Below the pieces are notes generated by a model that was given only the letters and a program-made list of their open reading frames with translations, did no database searches and was not told the origin of the DNA. This document shows positions 1-29,249 of a DNA stretch of 64,000 bases, piece after piece. This DNA comes from Gymnogyps californianus (taxonomy: Eukaryota > Chordata > Aves > Accipitriformes > Cathartidae). The stretch is taken from contig NC_059486.1 of NCBI RefSeq assembly GCF_018139145.2, positions 2,542,001-2,606,000 of the forward strand, written 5' to 3'. The number at the start of each line of letters is the position of its first letter. Within the stretch, counting starts at the first letter, position 1. A program made the translations under genes and the position numbers.

Positions 1-1650
<1,650 letters not shown>

Positions 1651-2013
1651 TAAAGTAACAATTATTTGAATAAGGATTTCTTTCGTTTTGAGGACTTTCT
1701 GCACTTTCAGAGTCCAAGAATACTATCTAATTGAGTTATACTGTGATTCTCCATGCATTTCAGGGTATTTGTTGCCATCTGCTCTTTCCAGTACACATTC
1801 TCTTATTTTACAGAGGATATAACACTAGTATTAATACAGTTGCAACCTAACACATGAAGGCCCAACCAAACCTAAAGAGAAAGGATCAGATTAAAGAAAT
1901 TGTTGCTTTCTTGTAATTGCTAGGCTGGAGATAAAACCATTTCCTTTTGTTAGCATGCACATTGTGTACTACTGAATATGTAAGATTACTTTGTAACGTT
2001 AGTTTTGCTGTAA

Positions 2014-2418
<405 letters not shown>

Positions 2419-4410
2419 TAGAGGGTATTTGCAGTAGGTGGAAATGGGGCTTTTTCTCAAGGTACGGATTATGATCTTTTTAAAAATAAAAAAGGTATTA
2501 TGAGGCTTTATCTTAATTTCTTAATCCTTCCATGTTAAATTTGCCTACTTCAGAAAGTTTTTGTTGTTGTTTATCAGTTTCGTGATCATTTCAGCAATTC
2601 AAAAGCCAATTCTTATCTTTTTAGAAAAGTCAGTTTGGTATAAGATGTTTGTATGTCTCAAAGATGTTCCACTCAAGACTGAATGTATAAATTGATCTGG
2701 TTTGTATGCTACTGATAAGTATAGTCACGCCCGTGTGACAGAATGCTGTGCATGGGGCCTTCAAGCATAACATTTATTTATATAAGAGGCGAGTTCACTA
2801 AAACTCTGCAAAGGAAGAGCGAGTTAACACAGGTGAAAAAGAGAAAGTAATAGTATCCTTGATGACTGGGGCCTCAATCTACTGGGTGTGGATACTTGGA
2901 ACCACATTACCCTGAAGGCATGGTCTCCTCTGGACCTCATATAGGCTTATTTCCATCCTGAAACAGTGACACATTTTCAAACATTAGTCTTTTTTTGTTC
3001 GTTTTTTGATTTGGTTTGGTTTTTTGTTATGGCAACCTGCCATATTTGTTCTTTTGTAACATAATGTCAGTTGTGCTTGTTTCATGAAGGAGTGTAGAAT
3101 CTGAGAGTATGGAAGGGTATAAAGTTTGCTGGGGTAGTATCAGAAGACTGGTCCTGGCTGAGCCTGGATGAGTCCCTGGCCTCATCTAACGTTGTTCCCA
3201 GATTTCATCTGGGGAGAGACATGGTTGTTCCATTCCAGAATGGATCCAGAGGCAACATAACATGTATTGTGTATATGACTGAGAAATGGGATCTTGGCAC
3301 AAGACACAGACCCATCCAAAACGTCACTGGAAATACATTTGCTGAGACAGTGCTGGTCAGCAAGACAGGCAGTGACCATAGAACACCAGCCACGTAAATG
3401 TTTCATGCTTGAGCTGAAATGTGCAAACTACTTTTTTGTTTTAAAATAGTCAGGAACTTTTAAGCGGTTTCTTGAAAAGTGCTAACTCCCTTTGCTCTGA
3501 AAAAGGCGTGAAAATTCTTAAGTCTGCTTCCTTTGAGGACTGATGATCTGGTTTTGGAAAAAAGTTTAAGCAAACATATCAGAGTTAGCTGGGCAGTTGT
3601 ACAGACTGCTGAATGCTCACCCTATCCTTTGAGGAAAGTTTGGCAGAACAGGCTAGGACTCATCTAACTCAAATGACCCTGTTGCCTCATTCAGTCTGCA
3701 TTTAGTTTTAATTTACCACGTAACTGGGAGGGAGGAATTATTACAACACTACTTAACATAAATACCCCAGGCTTACATGCAGAAATATGTAGCATGTGCA
3801 CAGCCAGTTGAGCAGCTGGGCTGTTCAGTTCACACCTGAGGCATCTGGCAGGGGCAGTGTTGGAAACTTCCTCTGCTGGTGATTTACCACACCTGAGAGT
3901 AAATAAATAATAAATATTCATTTACTTATTTTTTTATTCATTTAGTACTTAAAAATAATCACTGTGTGATATCTCTTTTTTTTCTGATACTGAGGAGCAG
4001 AAATAACTATATTAAAGTTTGTCATTATTGTAGCTCAGGTAAAAAGGACTTCTAGATTTTCAATCTGACAAAGATAACCTGTAGTAGATTGCCAAGCTGA
4101 ACACTAAAGCTGTTATGGCAACACAATCTAGCCAGAGATAATGACATGTCAGTACCAACTTTGATTCACAAAGCTCCGCAAAGTCAGACCTGTTTTTAAA
4201 GACGTTTGATTCATGTCAGTTAGAACTGAAACCCTGAAGAATGGATTCCAAAGTAAATATTTATAATGGAGATTATATTCACTTAGCATTTGTATACTCT
4301 TAGAATATTCTAAAAGTGCAGAAAATACTGTATGACTTTATGGTTAATGCAGTTCACTTTGATCTGACAGACTGTCATTAATCTCCTTTCCTCTTTATAT
4401 GCTATTTCAG

Positions 4411-4855
4411 CACCTTACTTAGCCACTCTGCAGCTTGACAGCAGCCTATTGCTACCACCTAAGTACCAAACCCCAGCGCCAGCAAACCAGACACAAACAG
4501 TACCTGGGAACACTGGACCTGTACCCTCAAATTCAACATGTCTTTCAGGTGCTGGGGCACCAGCAACAGGCAATTCTTTTAACTCCACACCCAGTGGTGG
4601 GACCGCTAGCCTTCCAGCAGGAAGTAGTTCATCCTCTGGATCCTCTGTGCCACAGCTGTCAGCATCTTCTGCAACACCCGGCGTTAACCAGATGACCACC
4701 ACCTCTACTCCGGGGTTTAGTGGGAACGTTGGTTCAGGGCAAAACACCAGCACTGGGGGAAACACAGCAGACCGCTCGCAAGGAAGCACAGGTCCTGGAG
4801 GAGAGACAGAATCAGGTCAAAACTTACCACAACAGCAACAGGAAGGACAGGAAGG
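4411..4855 (+). CDS. MED13L: MED13L coding exon 3 of window (low-complexity linker)
   Basis: After [20 protein letters not shown] the exon encodes about 125 residues rich in Ser, Thr, Gly, Asn, Pro and Gln, ending in QQQQEGQEG. This is the disordered linker between the MID-like region and the C-terminal domain; MED13-family proteins vary strongly here. Acceptor TTTCAG at 4410; donor GTAAGT at 4856. Phase 2 in and 2 out fits both neighbours. Confidence 0.92.
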
Positions 4856-6321
4856 GTAAGTTACTTAAGTGCTCGAATGACTCAAAGTACTTCTAATTAA
4901 ATCTGCTGTTCTCCTGCTTTCATACAACTCATAACCTTTAAGCCTTATGTAAATCCTTGAAAGGAGAAGATTTACACGTGCAGTACTACTGACCCGTTGT
5001 AAATGGAGCAGGGCCCGTTTTTATTTGTTCGTAGCAGTTACTGGTAACAAGGCGTTGGAAAAAACAAACTTCCCCTTTTTCATTACAAGAAACAAAGCTT
5101 GATTCAACTGCATGAACATGGGTGTTGTAGTTCCGTTTGAGATGCCTTAGGATGCCCCACCTGGCCTGCATTTGCAGTACAAGAAAAACACACGGTGTCT
5201 CATAGGTTCTGTGCCATATCTGCTAGCTTGGTCTCACCTGCGTCAGGTACTGCAGGGTATCTCATTTGGCACTGAATGCCTCTTACATGGGCAACTCCAT
5301 CACGTCTGTAATGTCAACAGATACAAAACGCAATCCATGGATTTTTTTCTAATTTGCTTGCATTGCAAGTGTTGTTTTGCAGGCAGGTATACTGTGAGGT
5401 CAGGAAACAGGATTATATTGCTGTTACTTTAAAATAAATTTTAGCAGCACAACTTTTTTAAAGACTTCATTATAAATAGTCATCCATCAAACATATAAAA
5501 ATTAGGAAAAGGTTTTTTAACATTTTATGTAAGTAACTTCCTGAGTGAACATGTTTTTCATTACTCTCATAATAATGCATATTACTAATAGTCATGATAT
5601 ATGTTATGGAGTTCCTGTATCTTAAGTGAAAAGCCCACATCCTGTTGTAGTTCGGGTTATCCTTAAGACATCTGTTCACTGGATCTGTGCAAAATACCAT
5701 TTTATCAACTGCAGCATGATTTCTGACAAAGTAAGTCTGAGCTGCTTTTTATCACTTACAGATGTTGAGCCTCCTATTCATGGTTGAGGCATGGAGGAGT
5801 GTTTTACCAAGTAAAAAATGTTCAGTTGCTCCTTCCATTACCAATGGAACCTTTTCTGTAACTAAACAGAGGACTTCAGTCTCCATGAATATTGCTTTGG
5901 CACTTTTCCTCAGTTCTCGATTCCTCCTCTCCCCCTTCCACCTCTCCCAAAAGAAAACCCTAAACAGCACCAAAAACCAGGCATGCACATACGTAAAAAG
6001 AAAACTCACAGAGCTAATATTAGTCAGCTTTTCCATATTCTTCAGACATAATCTATTCTGATTGCATTAAATGAGATTATGTTAGACTTTATGGTAGGTA
6101 TCTTTAACACATAATTAATAACAGGTATTTTGGATTAAGAACTGCTGTAAGTCATCTCTCCTCAATCACTGTTGTCATGTTTTTTAGTTTTGCTTCTGAA
6201 CATAAGAATCACTTAGTACTCCCCATTTTCCTCCGCTGCTTCAGCCTTGCACACCTTTCCAGAAAAACAGTAATTAACAATTGTAACTTGCCTTGGAATT
6301 TAACAACGTGTATGTGTCTAG

Positions 6322-6541
6322 TGTTACAGAGAGGGAGAGAATAGGGATTCCCACGGAACCAGAGTCTGCGGACAGCAATGCCTATCCTCCAGCAGTTGTC
6401 ATCTACATGGTGGATCCTTTTACCTACACTGCAGATGAAGAATCTGCCTCAACCAACTTTTGGCTGTTAAGTTTGATGAGATGCTACACAGAAATGTTGG
6501 ATAACTTGCCTGAGAATATGAGGAATTCTTTCATTCTCCAG
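6322..6541 (+). CDS. MED13L: MED13L coding exon 4 of window
   Basis: Encodes [20 protein letters not shown] through [14 protein letters not shown] and [20 protein letters not shown] to Q, the start of the Med13 C-terminal domain. Acceptor TGTGTCTAG has only a modest pyrimidine tract; donor is GTAATT. The frame joins EG|VTERER to the previous exon. Confidence 0.93.
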
Positions 6542-9381
6542 GTAATTCTACCTTCCTCTGTATCTTCACACTGGAGAGTCATTCTATCACAGCACACTTT
6601 TGAAACATACACTATACTAAAAGATACAAAGTGGAAGATAATGTATAAAATCTAGGTGACGTTTACAAATTATTTTGTTGACAGTACAAGTGTATATATT
6701 AAAAAAAACACTTGCTTTTGTTTTGATGAGGAAATTAAATTAAGGCAGCCACAGTATCCTTGCATCAAATCTGTTGCATGGTTCTAGCAATCATATATGC
6801 TAGATGCTTCCTGAAGAGGGATTTCAGTTATTTAAGTTGCAACTTGGGTTGCCATTGCCAAAAATGTCCAGTTGCTCCTTTGATTACTTGGCATGTTGAG
6901 TTGTTTACTTTTTATATTCTCTTGATTTATACTGTTTAATCCAAAAGAAGTATGTGAAACCAGACATTTAATGCAGAATTTAACTATTGTATTGTTATTA
7001 TCTGCTTCTTAAAAATAATTTACCGTGTAACTTGGCATATAATAATAGTTACTTACTATGGAATTACTTAAGAATTGAATTTGTGTAGTCAGAAGCAGAG
7101 CTTGGCCTCTTGCCCAGACTGCCTGTGTTTTGCCAGGCCTCTTCTTTCACAGTGGCTCAGCCTAAATAAATGGCCGGGAGAATGGGAGGCCAGAGATTAC
7201 AAGCTATGCATGTGCGTGTGCAACACATGCAAGAAGCAGCATGTGAATGATTTCTGTATAACTTATTCATGTATGCTCAACTTGGCTTAAAAGTATTTTA
7301 ATTTAAAATATAAAAAAAAGAATTGGAAGTTATTATAGTGTCTCAAATTGGGCATGGAAAACATTTGTCATTTTTGGTAATCTTGACCTCGTCGTTCCCT
7401 GAAATGATGGGGGAAGGTGTCACCAAAATATTTCAGGCTTGGGGATGAACTGAAAATCAGATTCACAACTTCATATTGCGGTAGACTGCTGGCAATTTAA
7501 TTGATTCAGACCTGAAGATACTAAAAATAAAATAGCCCCTGATATCGCAATGTCTGAAACACAAGAACATGTAAACTGTATATTGAAATTGTATCTTAGT
7601 CTGTATAAGACAACTAATGGGCTTACCAACTCTTTCTAAGTACTGTTTTTCTAGGCACTTACTTGTTTCTCAAAATATGTGGCATTTTGCCAGTTTCAGT
7701 CAAAACAGTAGACTATTTTCTCTAAGTAAAGGGTAACATGATATAGTTACCAGCACAATATTCTCACAGCTGTACCACAGTACACACAAATATACAGTTA
7801 TTTCAAAATAAATCAAACTCAAACGTTTACAGATTTATTACAATTCATATACAGAGTGGAAAAGCCCAGCTTCTGAAATTCCTGGATAAAGAAGTTGTCT
7901 TTAAAAAACACGCAGTCACATTTAGTAAGTAGAATATGCTACCAAAGTTCCAATGGTTCAAGCAAGAACCATAGAGTAGTAAAAGTTTTGTGATACTTCA
8001 GTTTTATTACTACTGAAAATATTTGTTAAAAGAATCTGCTTGGGTCTCGTAGTGTTAGATACAACATAAATGTTTTGTATTGACGGTTTCTGCTCCAAAG
8101 ATCTCACTGTTCAAAAGAAAAGATGTTTCCACAGCCACGTGTAGGACATTGTATTTCTCAACAGTACATTAAACAAAAAGAGTTTACAGGGATTTAATTC
8201 TGATTTTAAAAAGGATTTGAACTGAAAACATTATTTTTGTTACTCTTTGTTTACTTCTGAAGCAATGTTGTGCCATTTCTCCTTCCTGTTTTTGTTGTGC
8301 AGATGGGTCTGAACCACCAAACTCAAATCTCATTGGCAAATCTTACTGTAGTTCTGTTTCTTGCTGGTTGAACATGTAAATTTAAGTGTCTTGCTTCACA
8401 TTACTTTCTGAAACAAATAAAACTGAACAGAACAGCAGCATAAGATTGCTGAGTTTCCATTGTTCACTAAATTGAAAAGGAGAAACAACCACATAAATCA
8501 TTATAATAGAATCTTAATTCTGCTCTCTACAGTCTTCTTTAAGAATGACACCATAGTGCTGATACCAAACAAATACTAATTCTAACCACAAACTATGGAA
8601 CCAAACCTGCCTAAACACAAAGTTCAGAATAACGAGATTAAGTAGTAAAGGCTACCTGCAAATGAAGATGTTGATCAGAAAAACAGTTAAAAAAAAAAAA
8701 AAAAAAGTGTTTGAATACGGGTGTTTGGTTTTGGACTGAGGATTAAAAAAATTAAAACTACCTCCAAGTTTTAGGGTATTGCTTTTAAAAGCCACTAGTA
8801 GTTACTTCTTGTGGTATACTTTGATAAATGTTATACATGTAATTAATTATGTGCCCTTCCCAAACTGCAGGATGAATGAGAAAGTGACCTTCAGAAAAAT
8901 AAGACTTGACTAGGGAAAATAATCTGTTCTTTTTGTGTAGTTGACTGGGTTTGTCATTCCATGATGATTATATCACAGAAAGCAAAATTCATTTAGAGTT
9001 TCTAGTAAGCTGTGTTTGTCAGCTATTATTGATGTATTATAGTACTATTCAGTTATTGTTGCCCTATAAGAAGACTCTTCCGTTATATGGGACGGCAGGA
9101 GTCTTAGCTTTCTGAGAGATTTTGCAACCTTAAATATATCATTATAATGGAAACAGCAGTTTTGTATCAGGGAATATAGTCGCTGAATGTTGCAGCCATT
9201 CATGCAAAAGGGCAGTAGCCCTGATAGGAAGCTACAGATACTGTAATGCAAATAATTGAATACCACATACAAAGTGGCGTGATTGTTAAATGACTAATGA
9301 ATGTGTGAGTCTGGTTTGAAATTAATGAGCAGCTCTTTGAAGACTTTCAATCATGTTTTATTGTTTATATGAATTATATAG
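6542..9381 (+). other. MED13L: MED13L intron 6,542-9,381
   Basis: A 2.8-kb AT-rich intron with short A-runs (for example about 8,690-8,706). No transposable element or RNA gene recognised. It ends at an unusual acceptor, AATTATATAG, with little pyrimidine tract. Confidence 0.75.
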
Positions 9382-12623
<3,242 letters not shown>

Positions 12624-13051
12624 TAGAAACCTTTACTTTTTACATTGTATCTAGGTCTATAGTTGTCATCCCTCACTCTCATCACTTTCTTGCACATCCC
12701 TTCTAATGATGTGATCCCTTTCCTGCTGATGTGATCATGATAACGTTACAGTGATAACATTTCAGTTGGCACTTTTATAACTTAGAAACTGCAGAGGAAA
12801 AAAGTTACTGTGTTAGATTTGTTTTACAAATGCTACCTACAAATCTTACCTTCAAGAACAACTGGTATGTTGCTCAGCATATTGACACCTCTGGCATGTC
12901 ACTGCAGTAATAGTACTGAAAGCAGACACATACTTTTTCTGCTTCTTGTTAGTAAAAGGTAAGTTAGGCACTCCACAGAACTGTAAGAATTCCTATAGAG
13001 GGTAAGCAGTGAAATAATTATATAGAATAGAAATCTGAATATTGTCCTTGA

Positions 13052-13306
<255 letters not shown>

Positions 13307-14974
13307 TGACTTACAGAATCGATCATGAACCTTAAAAACCAGAAAATTGAGAGTGATAATCCTACCCTGGCACTGAATTTTTGTATTGGTTTGCATAAAC
13401 AATTTGCTTGTTTGTACACTGGGTTTGACATTACTCCCTCATGTCTTGTAGTCGTTGTGTAGCTTAAGTAGTATTTGCACAGTGTACTTCCAAGTGGAAG
13501 TCATGGGTTTCGTCACATGTTAGAAGAAGATCTGAACAATAGTTATCCTGTCATAGAAATAGAAACAGGATTCAATTCTAATTCCTAAACTTAAACATAA
13601 ATTAAACAAACAAAAAAATTCTTGCAAAAAAAGTTACTGAACAAAATAAATTCATTTTTTTTTCTGTGGTATACAAAACTAACTGATAATCGGTGTTAAC
13701 CAGCAATAAGGTACTCTCTGCAGCCTGCAAAGAGTTCCCAAGATTTAGCGTTCCTAACAGCTTTGTGGGAACTTAAAGGGAGCTCTGGAGTGTTGGAGGT
13801 ATAGGTGCCTTAATCCAACAAGGGTAGGGACTGCCTTGCTTCACTTCAACAGTGATTCCTCTCGCTAATTTAAATACATGCATTCAGCATCTTTTCTTCC
13901 ATTTCTAATGGCTGCGGCCACTATTCAGGTTTTGTTTGGTAACTGATTGGAAGAAAATGGGATTCTGAGAGGGTGCTCTCAGTCTTTGCCCGTCTCCTGA
14001 GTTGGAACATGAAGATAAATTAGGCAGGAGGATAAAGATATTTCATGAGTGTTTGTCCTTTTACACTAATAACTGAAGGAGACATGAATTCCTCTGGTTA
14101 GCTTATTGTAAGAGATACTGTATTTCATGAGATGGGAAAAAAAAATTAAAACCAGTGCACAATAAATAACAATTCAGTCTGAAAGCACAAAGAAATACTC
14201 TAGGGGGGGAAAAGCAGTAATTAAATGCCTTCTCCCATATAGTACATGCGGAGAAGAGCTGTTGCCTGCCCTGGTAGGGGAATTTGGTATCCGTCACACA
14301 CACAGGAGTTAAACGGAACGAAGGCAGGAAAACAGATTAGGAATTTAATCAGCAACTCCCTTCCTCTGCTTGGACACATAATGTTATTTAAATAGCTAAA
14401 TGTAGTTTCTTGAATGTATATCTGCACCTCCACTGAAATTTGCTTTATTTAGTGTATTTTGTTCGTAACAAAGTTTAACAAAATTCTCTGATGTCGAGTG
14501 TGTGAATTCATATCTCTTTGCTTACGTTTCAAGTATTCCAATTATGCAACACGTTAGATGAAAACAGATGTCCTTTTTGAAAAAAGAATCAGTGCATTTC
14601 AGGAAAAGATTTGTATGTAAATAAAAAAACATTAAAAAAATCTTAAAAAAAGAATCCTTGTATGTTGCCCTGTTTCACATCATGTAAGTACCTCCTACCT
14701 ACAGGTAGAATGAAAGACTCATTCTTAAAGAAACACATCATCAGTGATCTGTCAGAGTAATGCAGTTAGCTCATGGGAAAACCAACAAACTACCACAAAA
14801 TAAAATACTCTGCAGTAACTGCTTGACTGCCCAGTTTGCAGAGCCATACACCCTGTTTACATGGGGAGGCAGTCCAGAATAGTACAGTGCTAAAGAAAGG
14901 CAAAGTGTTATTAATGTTTTGCTGTTTTCAAGCAAGTGCTGGCTATTTCAGAACTCCATTTTGTTCTATCATAA

Positions 14975-15169
<195 letters not shown>

Positions 15170-16131
15170 TAATGCCAATGAAACTTTTCTTCTTTTATCA
15201 TATTTAGCACATAAGCACATTAATTTTGGGAGACTTCTGAGTCCAACAAGATGACCTTGATTAGCATGGCTAAATGTGGTAGAAAATAGGTTAAGCCAGC
15301 AGAATTCCCAAAAATACCATGAAGAGATGCTACAGTGGGAGTGTAGGCTCCTAGGGGGAAAGATTACTGTATGCCACTGTCAAACTGATGACCTTTTCCT
15401 TGGGGAGATCATGTTTTCAGGTAGACCAGTTCTCATCAGCTGAAATGTGATGATGTAGACACCCTCCTGCAAGGAGGCTTGCAGACACTGTAAGAACAGT
15501 AGAAGACACAGTGTAAGAACTGTGTCTACAGTGTGAAAGAGTAGGAGTCTATGTAAATGGGAGTAAGGATAAACCTACCTGCCTTTTCATACGCTTATGT
15601 TATTTAGAGAGTTCTATTATAAGCAGTAGTCCATGGAGTTAAGTTGAAATAAAATTAAATTTTGAGGTTCCCTTTACTTATTTGTTATATTACGTAAGCA
15701 TGTACTTTTTAATGTATGTGGTGACATATCCTTACAAACTACTCTGTTTTCTTAAGTTTAGAAATAAAAGATTACTACATGGAACAGAATTAAATGAGCT
15801 TGAAAATTACTCATCAAGTTGAATAATTTTCAAAGCAGAGATTTGGTAAACAGATGGCAAGTTATGCTTTTTTCCATGTCAACCGAAGTGGGGTATATTG
15901 CATAATTATACAGATGTGTGTGTCAAAAATAAATTTAACTTGCTCATTTAACAAGTAAATCTTTGAATAAGGGGCAGCAGAATGAAAGGAAAGGTGGGGC
16001 ATTGTATGGGAATTCACATAGCTAAACATCTATCTCTACAACTTGTGATCTTAATTTCAAGCTCTTCTAGTAATTTATTCTTTTTAAGATAAGAACCTTG
16101 AAATGTGTATTAGCTTGCAAACCCAGATTAG

Positions 16132-24498
<8,367 letters not shown>

Positions 24499-25299
24499 TA
24501 ACGCCTTTTAGGTTTTGCATTTCCTCCCTAAGGCTATGGGGACTGAGCTCTGACATTGCAGAGGGACCTTTTCTTTTCAACCTGGCAAAATTATTTCTTA
24601 GCTTTATCAACAGCTTATAACTCTGCGATGCCCTACACGTGTGCCTCAGAGCAGTGGGCAACTCTTACTACAGCTGCTACCTCCACCACCAAAGAGCAGG
24701 ACTTTGAGGGTTACTTCATCAGTTTTCCGTACTACTGTACAAAACTGTGTAAAGGAAACTTACAAACAGCTTTGCCTTACCAAGTGGACACCTTGGTTTG
24801 CCTCCCAAGGAGTGTCCTCTTTACCTGGTGGTCTGATCTGGACCGTATCAATAATTACTTTTACTCACCAAACCGAATTGATTTATAGACGGAGATACAA
24901 GTACTCTCCTGATACCAGTATCTTAGGAATTGGGATATAAAGGAGACATTCTTCCTGAATGCCTCCATCCCACCTGTTGGGGACTGAAAAAAGATCTGTT
25001 TTACGGGACAGCTTGCAGGGTGGAACACACCAGTGAACGAACAGGTACATTTAACCAAGTAGAGAGTATCAGCAGAAGAATATTCATGAAGAATAATCTA
25101 ATCTAAGAAAATTGGTGGTGTATGTATTATTGTAGAAGATCTGAATTTGCATCCTCTTAGAGAACTGAGCTATCACAGCTGTCCTGGGGTACTACTGTCT
25201 TTGTTTTGAGTAAAAGGATGATGCAATGCATAGGGAAAGGACAAGATACGACAGATACAAGTTCCGACATGAGAAATTCTAATCAGATACAGGATCACA

Positions 25300-25425
25300 C
25301 AAAAAGTGTGATCAAATACTGGCACAGGTTGCCCAGAGAGGCTGTGGAACCTCTGTCCTTAGAGGTGTTCAAGACTCGAGGCTCTGAATACAGTGGTATT
25401 GGGCCCTTTATGATTCCCTAATCTC
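25300..25425 (+). mobile_element. CR1 LINE 3' end fragment
   Basis: Short relic in the last MED13L intron containing GGCACAGGTTGCCCAGAGAG and GAGGTGTTCAAGACTCGAGG, typical CR1 3' region text. Sense to the gene, degraded. Confidence 0.8.
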
Positions 25426-25651
25426 TGCTATGTATTGGGGAGGGCCTACATTCAAATAGCTTGGTTCAACTTCAAACATATTAAAACTAAAAATTCGTGC
25501 TTCCCCGCCCCCCCTTTTCAGTGAGTTTCCTACTTTGCCAATGCCACCGGCATTAATACAGCCAGGCAGTCCTCATGACATTGCATCTCCAGGAGAAACC
25601 AGAGATAATTTTAAGTAAATCTTCTGGAAAAGGCCAGAAGGAAAGGAGTAA

Positions 25652-25825
<174 letters not shown>

Positions 25826-28590
25826 TAGATAGAAAAGCACTTGTTCTTCTGGCTTATTCTCCCCTCAACCTGAGAAACGTGCCACAGTCTGCAAAGATCA
25901 CAGTTTTGCTTCTCTTCAGACCAGTCCTGTGCTGTGCTTCTGTTCCTCCAAAAGCACACGTGAATTCTGCAGTGTTCAAAACTAAACTACCCATTAACAT
26001 CTCTGGCAGCTTCAGTCCAAAATCTGGGAACATCCAAGAACAGTGAACACAGAGTAACCTCAAGCCAGTGTTAGTTTGGTGGCCCAGTAACTACTGGTCA
26101 GTGTGATTATTTTTTTTAATATTTTATTTTTTTAAGGAAGACTACAGTATCTTTTTGCATTAGGAACTCTGATAAACAACCGAGAGCAGTTTCAGCCCTG
26201 CAAGTAGAAATACCTTGTAGTGACCAGTTTGGGTTGTCCAAAACTTATTTTGATGTTTGATCACTATAAACTGGGACTTTGCAGGAGGAAAAAAAAAAAA
26301 ACCACCACACAGTTGTAGTCTCGTATAAATATTGGAGTTTTCTGTCTACCTGGAGTTCCTGTCAGAGTGGATTGGGATGAATGCATGCATTTGTTACCTG
26401 TCCATGTAGATATGAATGGTCTGGAGATACTTTATTTATTTTTAGGTTTGGGGAGGGGAGGGATTAAATTATAAAGGACCAGGAACAGTAGAATATCTTA
26501 AAAATCCAGCTCCGTTCCACTGTAGGGTTATTTATCTACATACCTCTCACTCTTCTGACCTAGAAATCAAAAATGAAGCTAATAACAATCAAAGTCCAAG
26601 CTGGGAAGGGAAGCGTGTTCTGGTCAGGATATACCGGTGTTTTGAGGAATTCTCACCTGTATTTAGCCTGGTTAAAGCAAGAAATGGCCAGTGTTTAATG
26701 AAGGATAACACTACCTAATGGAGGAAGAGCGAGTGAGAGGTAGGGAGGAAAAATACTTTAAAGCCCAGTGTAAGGGCAAATGGAAAGTGGTAAATTAATC
26801 TATTGTAGAGCTATGATTGAAATATATTTCCAGTAAATTTACTGATGCTAGAAAACTATTTAGTGAAACCCAAGTCGCCCTTTAATTCTGGGCAGACTCG
26901 TCCATGTACATATCCAAAAATATGGTTTTTGTTTACACTAAATCAGTTACAAATCTGGTGTATTTTTTCTGACTATAGGAATATTATTTCAAAGAAATAA
27001 TTTTTAAAAATTATATCATTAAATTAGTACTTGAAGTTATACCACTGTGGTGGAAAAGTTACTTTGTTTAGTAAAATGATTGCCATTTTAAAGGTTAATG
27101 GCTAATTGAAGTATTTTTATGACTCCTTCATTCCAGGCTTCAAGGGGTTTATATTTAAACTCCATTTTCTAATGTTTGTTGTTGCACTGTGCAGCAGGCA
27201 TGGACTGCCTTATGTGAGGGGTCGGGCACTTTGATCAGGCTGTGTGACCTAGTTATCTATCTGTGGAGAAAAAACTACAAATTTTAAAGTTCTTCCAAAA
27301 GACTTTCATGTTCTGGTTAAAAAAAATGAAATTCTATGATTTTAAAAAGTATTTTTCTTGAGATAATGTAACATTTAAAACAAATTATATAAAAGAAAAA
27401 AAAAAAAAAGAATTGCTTGTGTAATGAGAAGGTGAAGTCAGAGAAGTAGCCTGTAAATGGATTATTTCATTCTCTGCACCAAACCTCCCATGTGGGTATC
27501 CTCTTTGCAATGTATAGGTTAAAAAAAAAAAAAAAAAATCTGATATCAAACCATTTGTATCTAATGTGTACAGTGTAAAATTGACTTTAAAAATATTGCA
27601 GTACTATTTTTTCTTAATCAGAAAAGAAAATTCTCAAGGCCTTTTGAAGAGCATAAAAAGATGAAGATTGTAAACTTGTATAAAAAAATTTAACTTGGGG
27701 AGGAAAAAATGTAAAGTAGACATTTGTAATCTTTTACCATTTGGGGGGTTATTTGTTCCCAGGATTCATCTGAACTTTGGATTATTATTTTGTTTATTCT
27801 TTTTAAATGGGCCGTTTTTATCCAGGGGCGTTTCTTCCCCAGAAACCTGGTTCTAAGCAAAAATTAAAAATAAAAAAAGGGCAGCAAGGAGTAGTTTTCA
27901 TCTGGTGTCTTTTATTTAATTTTTTTAAGTTAAGAGAAGCTGGTGACATATTTATACGTTTTTGTGCAAAATAAATGAATGGCAATAGATTTTAAAGAAA
28001 AATCTTATGTACTTCAGTGTGAAAAGTTCTGTATAATATTTCCCTTAAATATGCATTATTTTACTTGTGAGTTTTTTACTGAATTAATCTGAAATGTACA
28101 AGCCCTGGCTTTCCTACAGAGTGAAGAAAGTTATTTTATTTTTTTTTTTATTTCTAACTTTGGAAATTCATGCCTAAATCAGAATTATTATTACAGTTGT
28201 TTGAGCTAAAGGGAGAGGGAGGGGGTGGGGAATGTCCAGCATGCTTGTATGTATATTTCAGAACCTTTTTTAAATGTAAAAGCTGTACATTTCTGGGGAG
28301 TTCTGAATTTCTTTTTGGTTTTGTTTTTGGGTTTTTTTTTTTCTCTGAGCATTTTGCAGTGAGCTTCTTTTATATATAGCCGACAATTTGAAAGAAAACA
28401 AAAAAAAAATGTGAAGTTCATTTTAAATCTACAGTATATCGCTGGTACAATACACTAAAAAAAGACTTTGATAAAAAGAAACAATAATAATAAAGACCTC
28501 CATTTTAAATGTCATTCATATATACCTTGTGGATGAGAGCTATATACTTTTACACACTTTTTTAGATGAATAAATTATTGAATTACTGAA
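25826..28590 (+). other. MED13L: MED13L 3'UTR
   Basis: About 2.75 kb of AT-rich sequence with A-runs near 26,290, 27,390 and 27,522 and an AU-rich ATTTATTTATTTTTA stretch near 26,432. Candidate upstream signal AATAAA near 27,970; strong signals at 28,489 and 28,569. Downstream GT-rich text (CTGTTGGTGGAG) supports cleavage near 28,590. Confidence 0.75.
28569..28574 (+). terminator. MED13L: MED13L distal polyadenylation signal
   Basis: AATAAA followed within 25 bases by GT-rich sequence. A second AATAAA lies at 28,489-28,494, so cleavage may be heterogeneous. Confidence 0.7.
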
Positions 28591-29249
28591 ACTGTTGGTG
28601 GAGTTTTATTCTTATGGGTATTTTCTTTAACTCTTAAGTTGTAGCATTCCTAGTGAAGGTGGGCTTGCATTACAAGGTATACATTCAATGTGATATGAAT
28701 GGGACTGAAATGAATTTAAAGGCTCTTTAGTATTTATTTACTTCAGAGAGACGCTCTGCTGCCTTCCCTGAATTAACCCAGCGCCTGCCTGCCTTTTTGA
28801 CTTGCTGCATGTTGTTAAAGCTATAGCTTTGTGAGACTCCCTTTCAGAGTAATAAGGCTCATCAGAATGTGTAAAGGCTCGCACTGCAACGGTACTTTTC
28901 TTTAAAGTTGAAAGCAAAGCAAAACGGAATAGTCATTCTATTTAAAATCACGTCTCTCGTGAGAGGCAACGTGGTGCCACTAACGTAAATGCCGAGATGA
29001 ACAGATTTAAAATTCTGCCAAATGGGGTGGGTGGAAGCAGCCTGGGATAATCTGGCGACCCATGAGCAGTAGTTGCTTTGCATTAGCAACTCTCATCACA
29101 GGAGCTTCGTCGGTTACAGATGAAATGGCTCTGTATACAGCAGGTAAGTCTTTAACAGGAGATTTCAACGGCCTATCATTCTTGTAACCTCCTCCCCCCT
29201 GCAGCAGGGTTACAGACGGGGTAACAAGTGCCGCCAGCCCCAGATGGAA

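Noticed and set aside
4415..4789. 124-codon minus-strand ORF opposite MED13L exon 3
   Set aside because: Shadow of the low-complexity Ser/Thr/Pro-coding exon.
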